The notes beneath the pieces are model-generated. The model did no database searches and was not told the origin of the DNA. It saw nothing but the letters and a program-made list of their open reading frames with translations. Of a stretch of 64,000 bases of DNA, positions 47,999-55,927 are shown one piece after another. The stretch covers positions 1,029,280 to 1,093,279 of the forward strand of contig NZ_LT635783.1 of NCBI RefSeq assembly GCF_900128455.1, written 5' to 3'. Origin of the DNA: Bacteroides mediterraneensis (GTDB lineage Bacteria > Bacteroidota > Bacteroidia > Bacteroidales > Bacteroidaceae). The position numbers and the translations under genes were made by a program. Position 1 is the first letter of the stretch. Every line of letters begins with the position of its first letter.

Positions 47999-48006
47999 CA
48001 AAGGTA
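47999..48006 (-). promoter_or_regulatory. rpsA promoter, -7 TACCTTTG
   Basis: Exact TAnnTTTG on the minus strand, 68 bp before the start. Confidence 0.7.
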
Positions 48007-48057
48007 TAATAAAATACTGAATATTAAAATACTTCGTTCTTTTTTTTCGGGAGAAAG

Positions 48058-48110
48058 GAAAACAGAAAATCCGGAGAACGGCTCTGTGGTGGTTTCGTTC
48101 TCCGGATTTT
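48058..48110 (-). terminator. Terminator of the SIMPL-domain gene
   Basis: Perfect 15-bp stem AAAATCCGGAGAACG / CGTTCTCCGGATTTT just after the stop, with T-rich sequence beyond on the minus strand. Confidence 0.85.
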
Positions 48111-48118
48111 GGATTTTT

Positions 48119-48823
48119 TTAGTTTTCAAGAGAGTAGTCGATGGTCGTGACTACACGTATTTTCTTGATGTACGGTGTATTAGGGTCGCGGTCGGTGATG
48201 CTGAACTGTCCTTGGTTGGCCTGCCGGATTTTTCCAAGACTGCTGCCGGAGTCTTTGGCAAATTTTTCAGCAGCCTCACGGGCGTTTTTGGTAGCTTCTT
48301 CAATCATCTGCGGCTTTACTTTGTTCAGGTCGGTGTATTCATACTGCACCCTGTACTGGTATTCGCCGGAAGTGATGGCGATACCCCGTTTCAGCAATTC
48401 TCCTTGTTCGCTGATGAGTCCACGGATGAGGTCGACCTTGTCGGAAGTGACTGTGATGACGGTTGTCACGTTGTAGCGGTTGGCCGGGTTCTGGTTGTTG
48501 CCGTAGCGTTCGGCAGCCAGGTCGATGATTTCGGGAGCATTCACGCTGATTTCCTGCTCTGTCAGTCCTTTCTCTTTCAGAAAGCTGATAATGGTCTGGT
48601 TGGAACGCTTGATGTCGTCGTATAGCTGTCCCAGATTATTTCCGAGGCTTTTGTAAACCAGCGGCCAGGTGACTTTATTGGCCGGAACTTCGATTTCCGC
48701 CAGCCCTTTTACGGTGACGCAACGGTCTTTTTCTGCAAATTTGTTGAATCCCTTTTCAATGAAGACTCCTAGCAGCAAGAGTCCGACAGCCAGGATGAGG
48801 GCCTCGATTCTGAAATTTTTCAT
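48119..48823 (-). CDS. SIMPL-domain protein, membrane-anchored
   Basis: A 234-residue protein with an N-terminal transmembrane helix (ALILAVGLLLLGVFIEKGFN) and a periplasmic SIMPL (DUF541) domain (VTVKGLAEIEVPANKVTWPL, AAEKFAKDSGSSLGKIRQANQG). SIMPL proteins include the outer-membrane channel-forming BP26 of Brucella and mouse SIMPL, but bacterial functions are unclear. It lies downstream of the BadF-type gene, with repeat array B between them. Confidence 0.85.
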   Translation of the reverse strand: MKNFRIEALILAVGLLLLGVFIEKGFNKFAEKDRCVTVKGLAEIEVPANKVTWPLVYKSLGNNLGQLYDDIKRSNQTIISFLKEKGLTEQEISVNAPEIIDLAAERYGNNQNPANRYNVTTVITVTSDKVDLIRGLISEQGELLKRGIAITSGEYQYRVQYEYTDLNKVKPQMIEEATKNAREAAEKFAKDSGSSLGKIRQANQGQFSITDRDPNTPYIKKIRVVTTIDYSLEN

Positions 48824-48899
48824 GATGATTTGATTATAGTTAGATGTTAGGAATAATAACGCAAGGTATTGAAAATTATTGAATTTCCCAAGGGTTTTA

Positions 48900-49003
48900 A
48901 AACGTCTTTACGTTTGTTTGAAAACGCACTTGCGTTTTACTTCAAACGCAAGGACGTTTTGATCAAAACGCAAGTGCGTTTAAGGGAAAACGTCAAAGCG
49001 TTT
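48900..49003. repeat. Array of five 16-bp palindromes at exact 22-bp spacing (array B)
   Basis: Cores begin at 48900, 48922, 48944, 48966 and 48988: AAACGTCTTTACGTTT, AAACGCACTTGCGTTT, AAACGCAAGGACGTTT, AAACGCAAGTGCGTTT and AAACGTCAAAGCGTTT. Units 2 and 4 are exact reverse complements and units 1 and 5 are nearly so, so the block can fold as one nested hairpin around unit 3. The last unit covers the stop codon of the BadF-type gene. Same unit length, number and period as array A at 25806-25909. Confidence 0.87.
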
Positions 49004-49847
49004 TTTCAGGCAGGTGAAAATGCCTCAGTTCCAGTATGGGAGACTGTATGAAAACGCCCGTGTGGAGGTGGAGCTGCTGTGCGGCTTCTTCTATTTCCTG
49101 ACGGAAAAACCAGGCTATGGAGCCGGTGAAGGCTACAGGAATTTCATGGCATCCGGGATACGTGAGTACATTCCGTTGCAGGAAGTCGGTGAAACAGGTT
49201 GTCAGAAAATGATGTACTTCCGGTTGTGTTTTGTGCTTATATATATAAGGTGTAAGACTTGCCAGGAAACGATTGGCCAAGGGTTGTCTGTAGACCCTTT
49301 CCAGGATGTCCGGCAGGGTCAGCTGGTATTCTTTCAGCAGCCCCTTCAGCAGTCCGCCTGGAAGCTGCTGTTTGATACAGTCGCCCAGAAAGCGTTTGCC
49401 CAGATAGGCTCCACTTCCTTCATCTCCCAGAATGTATCCCAACGGAGGGGTGTTTTGTGTGATTTTCTCTCCGTCGTACAGGCAGGAGTTGGCTCCCGTG
49501 CCCAGAATACAGGCTATTCCCGCCCGATGCTGGCATAAAGCACGTGCGGCTCCCAGCAGGTCACTGTGTACTTCCACCGCAGCATGCGGAAACAGCCGGG
49601 TGAAAAGGGAGGTCAGCTTTTCTATTTTGTCGGGGGTGCAGCCGGCGCCATAGAAGAATACGGCTTGTATGTCGGAAGAAGGGCAGGGAAGTTGGGGGAA
49701 TAGTCCGTTGCGGAGTATCTCATTTATTTTGTTCGCATCTTGATGAAAGGGGTTGATGCCTTCTGTCTGGACAATCTGGCTATGGTGAAGGGTGGTACCG
49801 AAACACCAGTCGGTTTTGGTGGCTCCACTGTCGGCAATAAGAATCAT
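48993..49847 (-). CDS. BadF/BadG/BcrA/BcrD-type ATPase, N-acetylglucosamine kinase-like
   Basis: Sugar-kinase-fold (ASKHA) protein of 284 residues. It begins MILIADSGATKTDWCFG with the phosphate-1 motif DSGATKT. Further motifs are CILGTGANSCLYDG and GYILGDEGSGAYLGKRF, typical of eukaryotic-type GlcNAc kinases found in Bacteroidetes. Cell-wall amino-sugar salvage is the likely role. Its last codons (EKTL and stop) fall inside repeat array B. Confidence 0.88.
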   Translation of the reverse strand: MILIADSGATKTDWCFGTTLHHSQIVQTEGINPFHQDANKINEILRNGLFPQLPCPSSDIQAVFFYGAGCTPDKIEKLTSLFTRLFPHAAVEVHSDLLGAARALCQHRAGIACILGTGANSCLYDGEKITQNTPPLGYILGDEGSGAYLGKRFLGDCIKQQLPGGLLKGLLKEYQLTLPDILERVYRQPLANRFLASLTPYIYKHKTQPEVHHFLTTCFTDFLQRNVLTYPGCHEIPVAFTGSIAWFFRQEIEEAAQQLHLHTGVFIQSPILELRHFHLPEKTL

Positions 49848-49872
49848 AGGGAAATAAGATTAAAACGGGTGG

Positions 49873-49906
49873 AAAATAAAAAGAAGACGGTGTGTCCCGT
49901 CTTCTT
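49873..49906 (-). terminator. slyD terminator
   Basis: Stem AAGAAGACGG / CCGTCTTCTT with a T-rich tract on the minus strand, between slyD and the BadF-type gene. Confidence 0.75.
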
Positions 49907-49934
49907 CGTATGGTAATTATGGATTTTCTCAGGA

Positions 49935-50525
49935 TTAGTGGCAATGTCCGCAACCTCCGCCGCAGCATCCGTCGTCTTCATGCTCGTGGTCGCCGCATCC
50001 GCCTCCGCAACCTTCGCATCCGCCTCCACAGCCTTCACCGCTCATCAGTTTGATGATGCTTTCCATTTCTTTATTGGTGGCATCGCGCATTTCCATAACG
50101 GTTCCTTCAAAATAAAGGTCTTTTCCAGCGTGAGGATGATTCAGGTCGAGCACCACTTTGTCGTCTGTAATTTCACCCACGTTGGCATAGAACTGGTGTC
50201 CTTCGGAGTCGTTCAGCATGATGATGTTTCCTTCGAAAATATTGTCACTGTCGAATTTTCCGTCCGGTCCGCAGAACATTGATTTAGGTACCTGACGTAC
50301 GTTGTCTTCGTCTCTCTCTCCGTATGCTTCTGCACAAGGAATGGTGAAACTGAAGTTATCTCCTTTTTGAAGGGCCAGAATTTCTTTTTCAAAGCGGTCC
50401 AGTGTATATCCTATTCCGGAAATGAACTGAAACGGGTGGGCAGCCGGAGCTTCTTCACGCAATTCTTTTTTTCCGTCTTCCACTGCATACAGTTTATATG
50501 CTACCGTAATGTATTTATTTTCCAT
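49935..50525 (-). CDS. slyD: SlyD-like FKBP peptidyl-prolyl isomerase with metal-binding tail
   Basis: Folding helper with an FKBP domain split by an insert-in-flap domain. Motifs are FISGIGYTLDRFEKEILALQKGD and CAEAYGERDED, then the IF-domain VVLDLNHPHAGKDLYFEG. The last 32 residues are nearly only Gly, Cys, His, Asp and Glu (GCGGGCEGCGGGCGDHEHED then CCGGGCGHCH), a nickel or zinc binding tail like that of E. coli SlyD. 196 residues is the same length as E. coli SlyD. Confidence 0.93.
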   Translation of the reverse strand: MENKYITVAYKLYAVEDGKKELREEAPAAHPFQFISGIGYTLDRFEKEILALQKGDNFSFTIPCAEAYGERDEDNVRQVPKSMFCGPDGKFDSDNIFEGNIIMLNDSEGHQFYANVGEITDDKVVLDLNHPHAGKDLYFEGTVMEMRDATNKEMESIIKLMSGEGCGGGCEGCGGGCGDHEHEDDGCCGGGCGHCH

Positions 50526-50559
50526 GTTTAAAAATTAAATATGCATTAATAATCGGTGG

Positions 50560-50567
50560 CAAAGATA
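50560..50567 (-). promoter_or_regulatory. slyD promoter, -7 TATCTTTG
   Basis: Exact TAnnTTTG on the minus strand, 35 bp before the start. Confidence 0.7.
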
Positions 50568-50641
50568 GGAAATATCGCGAGAATAAGCGAATAAAAAAGA
50601 AAGAATGAAACGGAAGACCGTTTTTTGTCGGAAGGCTTTCC

Positions 50642-50649
50642 TATCTTTG
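50642..50649 (+). promoter_or_regulatory. Promoter of the DUF2007-SDR pair, -7 TATCTTTG
   Basis: Exact TAnnTTTG 29 bp before the DUF2007 start. Confidence 0.7.
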
Positions 50650-50677
50650 CAGGGAGTTAGGACCTGAAAATTGTGTG

Positions 50678-50914
50678 ATGAAACAAGATAAAATCATAGA
50701 ATTGTATCGTGGAGAGCTGTGGGAATGTCAGCTGCTGGAAACGGTATTGAAAGATGAAGGCATCGACTGTTTTCTGACCAATAGTGTCCGTAGTGGTTAT
50801 GGCCCCATCATTGCATTTGCCCAGCAAATACAGGTGATGATAAAGGAAAGTGATGCGGAAAAGGGACTGGCAGTGCTCGATGCATTTAAGAAAGGGAAAG
50901 CAGTAATTTCATGA
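50678..50914 (+). CDS. DUF2007 family small protein
   Basis: A 78-residue protein starting MKQDKIIELYRGELWECQLL. The DUF2007 pattern is clear: two related halves with WECQLLETVLKDEGIDCFL and IQVMIKESDAEKGLAVLDAF. The family is called putative signal-transducing, without proven function. I prefer ATG over a GTG one codon upstream. It is followed 21 bp later by an SDR gene and shares its promoter. Confidence 0.85.
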   Translation: MKQDKIIELYRGELWECQLLETVLKDEGIDCFLTNSVRSGYGPIIAFAQQIQVMIKESDAEKGLAVLDAFKKGKAVIS

Positions 50915-50935
50915 TAAAAAATAGATGAGGAGTAT

Positions 50936-51697
50936 ATGAAAGGAAAATTAGTCTTTATTACAGGTGCCACAAGTGGCATTGGTGAAGGTTGCGCACGGAA
51001 ATTTGCAGCCATGGGAAGCAACCTGATATTGAACGGAAGAAATGTGGAAAAACTGGAAAGTCTGAAAAAAGAACTTACGGCACAGGGCGTGGAAGTGCTG
51101 ACGCTGCCGTTTGATGTGCGCGACCGGCAGGCCATGCGTCAGGCGGTAGATTCCTTGCAAGATAAATGGCGGCACATTGATGTGCTGATTAACAATGCCG
51201 GACTGGTGATTGGAATGGATAAAGAATATGAAGGTTCGTTGGAGGAATGGGACGTGGTGATTGATACCAATGTCAAGGCACTGCTGGCCATGACGCGGAT
51301 GATTGTACCGGGGATGGTGGAACGTGGATGCGGGCATGTCATCAATATCGGTTCTGTGGCCGGAGATGCGGCTTATGCGGGCGGCAGTGTGTATTGTGCG
51401 ACGAAGGCAGCCGTGAAAGCGCTGTCAGACGGGTTGCGTATCGACCTGGTGGATACTCCGCTGCGGGTGACGAACATCAAGCCGGGGCTGGTGGAGACAA
51501 ACTTCTCAGTCGTCCGTTTCCGGGGCGACAAGGGAAAAGCCGATGCCGTGTACGAAGGAATTCGTCCGCTGACGGGAGATGACATTGCCGAGGTGGTGTA
51601 TTATGCTGCTTCCGCCCCTGCACACATTCAGATAGCAGAGGTATTGGTAATGCCGACTTTTCAGGCAACGGGGACGGTTTGTTATCGGAAAAAATAG
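50936..51697 (+). CDS. SDR-family NAD(P)-dependent oxidoreductase, YdfG-like
   Basis: Classical short-chain dehydrogenase of 253 residues. The cofactor motif is TGATSGIGEG at residues 10-19, NNAG is near 90, and the catalytic Ser and YCATK (Tyr-Lys) are near 140-160. The sequence resembles YdfG-type serine/3-hydroxy acid dehydrogenases (KPGLVETNFSVVRFRGD). It is the second gene of a two-gene unit with DUF2007. Confidence 0.9.
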   Translation: MKGKLVFITGATSGIGEGCARKFAAMGSNLILNGRNVEKLESLKKELTAQGVEVLTLPFDVRDRQAMRQAVDSLQDKWRHIDVLINNAGLVIGMDKEYEGSLEEWDVVIDTNVKALLAMTRMIVPGMVERGCGHVINIGSVAGDAAYAGGSVYCATKAAVKALSDGLRIDLVDTPLRVTNIKPGLVETNFSVVRFRGDKGKADAVYEGIRPLTGDDIAEVVYYAASAPAHIQIAEVLVMPTFQATGTVCYRKK

Positions 51698-51891
51698 TGC
51701 TTTCAGTTTAAGGTGCCATGGTCTGGAACTTCTGATAGGAGAAGAAACAGGCCGGGCACCGGTAGCATGGTGAAAAGATTCTTTTTGTGTTTTGTGAAAA
51801 AAATAGAAAAAAGCCGCGTTTCAATGTGAGGTTCTGAACAATCTTCTTGTTTGATTGTAAATATTCATAACACAGAAACGAACCTGGATTG

Positions 51892-53676
51892 ATGATGCAG
51901 ATGAACCGATTGTTTATTGCTCTTTTGGGCAGCATGTTATTCTTGATGTCGTGCGACCGCACGGAGGATATTTCTTTATCGAACAATGAAGACTTTACAT
52001 TGGAGTGTGCCAAATCTGCCTGGTCGCAGGACAGCCGTGCGGTAGTGGATGACGACGGTATCGGTCATTTTGAGGAAGGCGATCGTATTGATGTGTGGAC
52101 GAAAGTAGGAGAAGAAACTTCCAGTGTCTGGTTGCAGTATGAAGGTGGAAGATGGACTCCTTCCTTGAAACGGGTAAATAACGGACAAGGAACGTGGGCT
52201 TTGTCGGCCTTGTTTCCGGTATTGTCACAGCCTGTAGGGGATGCGACACGTCGGATTCTTAATTTGCCGCTGAACCAGAGCATTGTAGAAAACAAGCAGG
52301 AAGCGGATATCCTTTTTGCCCAAACCACTGTAGGGGCGGAAGAGACTTCTGCCAAGTTATTGTTCAAACATGCCTTGCATCAGATTACGATTCATCTGAA
52401 AGGAACTGTTCCGGAGGATGTGAAAGTTCAGATTCGAAGCTGTACGAACGGTGAGATTTCCGTGGTGGATGGGAGTGTGTATTTGCCAAAGAAAAATTAT
52501 TATTGGATTACGCCTCTGCAAACAGCGGACCATACGTACTCAGCTATTATTCTTCCGCAAGATGCTTCTGATTATCAGAGGGGAGCCGGGTTGCTTCGTT
52601 TGACGTATGGCGAGAAGGAAATTTCTTATTCGCTTGATGCAGAAGTGCAGTCGTTCAAACCGGGAATGCAGACAACGTTGAATTTGACCCTGAAGTCGGC
52701 GGAGACTGGTGATGAGGTGGTAGATACGGAATTTGCCAATCAGACCCACTGGGTATACGGTATTACTTCGCCGGTTTGTCCAACCCTGGATGAGATTCAA
52801 ACTTATCATGTTTGGGAATCAAATATTCCAGATGGAGTATGGTTCCGATATTTATATAATGGCTTGCTGGATAATGTAAACTATCTTACCTGGAAGGAAG
52901 GATGCGGCTGGTATGATTGCAATAAGACTTTTGAGTATAAAGGAGGAGATGGCAACATGTGTTGGGCTGCCACGGCTTCCAATTTGCTGCATTGGTGGCT
53001 GAACCATAATAGTAAGTATGTGCAGGCATACGAAGCCAGGTATCCGGGGAATCCCTGCCCCAAGGTATATCATCAGATGACAGAAAGCAAGCAGGACCAC
53101 AGTGAGATCTTTAATTTCTTCAAGAACTCTTTTCCCAATTTAGGGAGTTGGGAAACTGGAGGGGTCAATTGGTTCATTAACGGTGACGGCAGGAATCTGA
53201 ATGCGAATTATAATAAGGATTTCAAGGGTTTCTTTTGTGAGGTGTTTGCAAAAGATAATGCCGTGGCTACGGAAACCCATAACATGTCGAAGGAAAACTT
53301 TAACCGTTGGATAAAAGAAGCTTTCCGCACGCATAAGGCGATAGGTTTTTCTGTATTCGGTTTTGCCAATGCGGGTAGTGGTATGCATGCCATGACAATC
53401 TGGGGAGCCGAATTCGATGCGGATGGTAATGTGGCATATTTGTATTTCTGTGATAATAACCAGTCAGAACAGGATCCTAACTATGGGGCTGTCAAACGTT
53501 TTAAGGTGACATATAAACTTGGAGAAACAGCGATAGATAAGACCAGGGAAACTTTCCTTTCTCCATTAGATAAGCTGGATGGAACCCCATCGAAAGCTGT
53601 ATCAACAATATGTAGTCTGACGTTGGTCGACTTGCGTCAGGATATCTGGCAGAAAGCTTTTCCTAATATAAAATGA
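51892..53676 (+). CDS. Lipoprotein fusing a fimbrillin-like domain to an IdeS/Mac-like cysteine protease
   Basis: Exported 594-residue lipoprotein. Lipobox LMSC (C21) is followed by acidic DRTED, which fits surface export. Residues about 30-270 form a Mfa-like fimbrillin domain (FEEGDRIDVWTKV, LFKHALHQITIHLKG, SFKPGMQTTLNLTLK). Residues about 290-594 match the C66 IdeS/Mac family: catalytic Cys in GDGNMCWAATASNLLHWW (C357), His in GSGMHAMTIWGAEFD (H499), and Asp in YFCDNNQ (D521). The His-Asp spacing of 22 equals that of streptococcal IdeS (H262, D284). Immunoglobulin cleavage is a hypothesis. A fimbrillin-like lipoprotein gene follows 25 bp later. Confidence 0.9.
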   Translation: MMQMNRLFIALLGSMLFLMSCDRTEDISLSNNEDFTLECAKSAWSQDSRAVVDDDGIGHFEEGDRIDVWTKVGEETSSVWLQYEGGRWTPSLKRVNNGQGTWALSALFPVLSQPVGDATRRILNLPLNQSIVENKQEADILFAQTTVGAEETSAKLLFKHALHQITIHLKGTVPEDVKVQIRSCTNGEISVVDGSVYLPKKNYYWITPLQTADHTYSAIILPQDASDYQRGAGLLRLTYGEKEISYSLDAEVQSFKPGMQTTLNLTLKSAETGDEVVDTEFANQTHWVYGITSPVCPTLDEIQTYHVWESNIPDGVWFRYLYNGLLDNVNYLTWKEGCGWYDCNKTFEYKGGDGNMCWAATASNLLHWWLNHNSKYVQAYEARYPGNPCPKVYHQMTESKQDHSEIFNFFKNSFPNLGSWETGGVNWFINGDGRNLNANYNKDFKGFFCEVFAKDNAVATETHNMSKENFNRWIKEAFRTHKAIGFSVFGFANAGSGMHAMTIWGAEFDADGNVAYLYFCDNNQSEQDPNYGAVKRFKVTYKLGETAIDKTRETFLSPLDKLDGTPSKAVSTICSLTLVDLRQDIWQKAFPNIK

Positions 53677-53701
53677 TAAATAATTGAAATAGAAAGATAA
53701 A

Positions 53702-54577
53702 ATGAAAAAAAACTGTTTTTATGTGTTTGTAGCTGCCGCATGGATGGCAGCATCTTGTACCACCAATGAGTTTCCCACTCAGTCATCTTCCAATCAGGCC
53801 ATTACGATTGTAGCCAATGTTTCTTCCCAGTCAAGAGCTCCTCAATTGAAAGAGGATGGTAGTGGCAGTTTTAGCAAAGGGGATGTAATGACATTATGTG
53901 TGACAAAAGCAGATGCCAATAAAACTTCTCTGGATTACGCATATCAGAAGGATGAAATAACATGGGGCGGATTGAATTTACCGGAAAGTACCAGTCAGGT
54001 GCAGATGGCGGCTTGTTATCCGAAGCAGACCGTTACAGAGGGTGGTACTTTTGAATTTGATGTGCTGAAGGCTACTGACAAAGACTTGCTTCTGGCTCCT
54101 GTCGAAACGGTGAATGTGGGTACTTCGGAGGCAGTAAACTTGAATTTTGTGCATGCGTTGCATCGCTTGGATGTGACCTTTACTCCGGGAGATGGTTATT
54201 CGGCAGATGCTTTGAAGAATTTATCGCTTTTGGTGAAAGCTCATACGCAGTGTACAGTAGATGCTTTTCAAGGAAAAATAAAAGAAGTGAAGTCTGATAA
54301 AGGTCAGTACACTTCTACCGGTGCATCTGCTTCATTTTATGTGATTCCTCAAGCTACTACAGAAATTACTTTGGATGTAACGGTGGGTGGACAGCATAAG
54401 TCTTTTACACTGAGTGAATTGTTTACCCAGTTGAGTAAGCCCCAAACGGACTTGAAAGGTGGTGCCAAATGTACCATTACCTTGAAAGTGGGCCGTGAAG
54501 GCATCGTGGTAGAAAGCGGCTCCATCGGTGCGTGGGAAAATCAGGTGACTGTAGACGGTGAACTGACGATAGGTTAA
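53702..54577 (+). CDS. Fimbrillin-like (Mfa-like) lipoprotein
   Basis: Secreted lipoprotein of 291 residues with lipobox AASC (C19). The pattern matches the Mfa-like fimbrillin family and the N-domain of its upstream neighbour: SFSKGDVMTLCV, LNFVHALHRLDVTFTPG, YVIPQATTEITLDVTVGG, and the C-terminal LKGGAKCTITLKVGREGI. Such proteins build or decorate surface fimbriae. No usher or anchor gene is nearby, so it may act as a partner of the protease. Confidence 0.9.
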   Translation: MKKNCFYVFVAAAWMAASCTTNEFPTQSSSNQAITIVANVSSQSRAPQLKEDGSGSFSKGDVMTLCVTKADANKTSLDYAYQKDEITWGGLNLPESTSQVQMAACYPKQTVTEGGTFEFDVLKATDKDLLLAPVETVNVGTSEAVNLNFVHALHRLDVTFTPGDGYSADALKNLSLLVKAHTQCTVDAFQGKIKEVKSDKGQYTSTGASASFYVIPQATTEITLDVTVGGQHKSFTLSELFTQLSKPQTDLKGGAKCTITLKVGREGIVVESGSIGAWENQVTVDGELTIG

Positions 54578-54599
54578 ACTGAATCTATTTATCTTATAG

Positions 54600-54654
54600 A
54601 AAACTCCCCTTATTCAGCTTGTGATTGCAAAGGCTGAATAAGGGGAGTTTTTCT
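54600..54654. terminator. Terminator after the fimbrillin-like gene
   Basis: 18-bp stem AAACTCCCCTTATTCAGC / GCTGAATAAGGGGAGTTT with a 14-base loop and flanking A and T runs, between convergent genes. Confidence 0.9.
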
Positions 54655-54676
54655 TGGGGTGGTTCCATCTCCTATT

Positions 54677-55294
54677 TTAGGAGGAAGCATTTCTTTCTAT
54701 TTCCATGGTTTGCATCTGCTGTTTGGAGGTGCCGAACCGTTTCCCGTAGCGAGTCCAGTAAATCTCGGCTGCCATGCGGAACAGAGTCTTGGACAAAGGC
54801 ATTGTGCCGCTCAGGGTGCGGTAGCGACCTGAAGCGATGGACTGGGCCAGTTGGCGGATTTTGCGGGTGGCAATGTACTTGAAAGGTGTGTCCAGAATGG
54901 CTTCTCCACTTCCCAGCATGAGAATAGACCCCATGGAGTATCCGTTTCGTCGGCAGAACAGCTGTATCATGCGGATGGCCACTTCGTTCTGTTCATGTTC
55001 CAGAAAGCCACAGTTTATCAGGATAGAGATAAGGGGTTTACGGGCTGGCGGATAAGCTTCCAAGGTCTTGAGAAATTGAAGAAAACCGCTTGGAAGGGCA
55101 TCTGCATACAGCGGGAAGACGAACAAGACCCGTGTATAGTCATCTATCTCCTTACAAAGGCTGAGGTGATTTCTGGGAGTAACAGAGCGGTAAACCGCTT
55201 CGTGCGGATAATGCTTCATAAAAATCTCCGCATAACGCTTTGAATTTGATTTAGGAGCTCGTGGGCTGCCGTTCAGTATCAGTATTTTTTCCAT
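54677..55294 (-). CDS. Flavodoxin-fold FMN-dependent reductase
   Basis: Cytoplasmic NADPH-dependent FMN reductase-like protein of 205 residues. It begins MEKILILNGSPRAPKSNSKR with the phosphate-binding loop, then has FPLYADALPSGFLQFLKTLE at the flavin edge. The final 60 residues are basic. It overlaps the preceding gene by 16 bp, so the two are translated together and may form one complex. Confidence 0.85.
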   Translation of the reverse strand: MEKILILNGSPRAPKSNSKRYAEIFMKHYPHEAVYRSVTPRNHLSLCKEIDDYTRVLFVFPLYADALPSGFLQFLKTLEAYPPARKPLISILINCGFLEHEQNEVAIRMIQLFCRRNGYSMGSILMLGSGEAILDTPFKYIATRKIRQLAQSIASGRYRTLSGTMPLSKTLFRMAAEIYWTRYGKRFGTSKQQMQTMEIERNASS

Positions 55295-55794
55295 TTTTCC
55301 AGTGTCTTTTTTACCGTGTCGTTTACCATGGCTTCGGTGGTGAATATAATCTCGTGCTGGGCAAAACTCATGTTGCAGGCATTGCGGGCCACTAATTGCC
55401 GGAAAATGTCACGTTCTTCTTCGTCCGTATCGCCGTAGGCAATAATGATGGCCCGTTTGAGTTTCACGTCGCGTTGCACATGGTGTGTTTCGCCTTGATG
55501 GATGCGTATGAAGGCCTGTTGCACAGGGATGGCTCGTTCGAGCATGGTTTTCATGGGAGTGTCGTAGCCTCCATAGGCTAGACGGCTCACATACAGTACG
55601 GCATCACTTTGGGCAATGCAGGGATAAATTTGAGTGGCTTCGTCGCGGATGACACATCGTCCCGGAGTTTTCGTCCAACATCCGAAACATCCCATGCAAT
55701 TCGCAATTTTCAAGGAAGATACATCGAAATAGCGGATGTCTTCCTTGGGCTGGAGAATAATGTCCAGTGGTCTGTCGCTCATTATCAGTTTCAT
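55279..55794 (-). CDS. Flavodoxin-family protein with CxxCxxC motif
   Basis: A 171-residue flavodoxin-like protein. It contains NCMGCFGCWTKTPGRCVI, a cysteine motif typical of iron-sulfur flavoproteins and related NADPH-FMN reductases, and YGGYDTPMKTMLERAI at the flavin site. It lacks the N-terminal GSPR loop, beginning instead with MKLIMSDRPLDIILQ. It overlaps the 205-residue partner by 16 bp. Electron transfer within the pair is possible but inferred. Confidence 0.82.
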   Translation of the reverse strand: MKLIMSDRPLDIILQPKEDIRYFDVSSLKIANCMGCFGCWTKTPGRCVIRDEATQIYPCIAQSDAVLYVSRLAYGGYDTPMKTMLERAIPVQQAFIRIHQGETHHVQRDVKLKRAIIIAYGDTDEEERDIFRQLVARNACNMSFAQHEIIFTTEAMVNDTVKKTLEKWKKY

Positions 55795-55856
55795 GTAATC
55801 ATTTCATTTTTAGGAACAGAACATTTTCTGGATAGGAAATGTTTGATGAAATTTCT

Positions 55857-55864
55857 TACTTTTG
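55857..55864 (+). promoter_or_regulatory. Promoter of the second SDR gene, -7 TACTTTTG
   Basis: Exact TAnnTTTG 63 bp before the start. Confidence 0.6.
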
Positions 55865-55927
55865 TAGTGTATAAGAAAAATTGGGAATTATACAGAAAAA
55901 TGTAAAGACTAAAAGAATGTACGTTTT

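Noticed and set aside
51698..51891. Gene or regulatory RNA between the SDR and the protease gene
   Set aside because: No frame with a convincing start, no riboswitch-like motif; only a weak GGTGCC/GGCACC pair and A/T-rich tracts.
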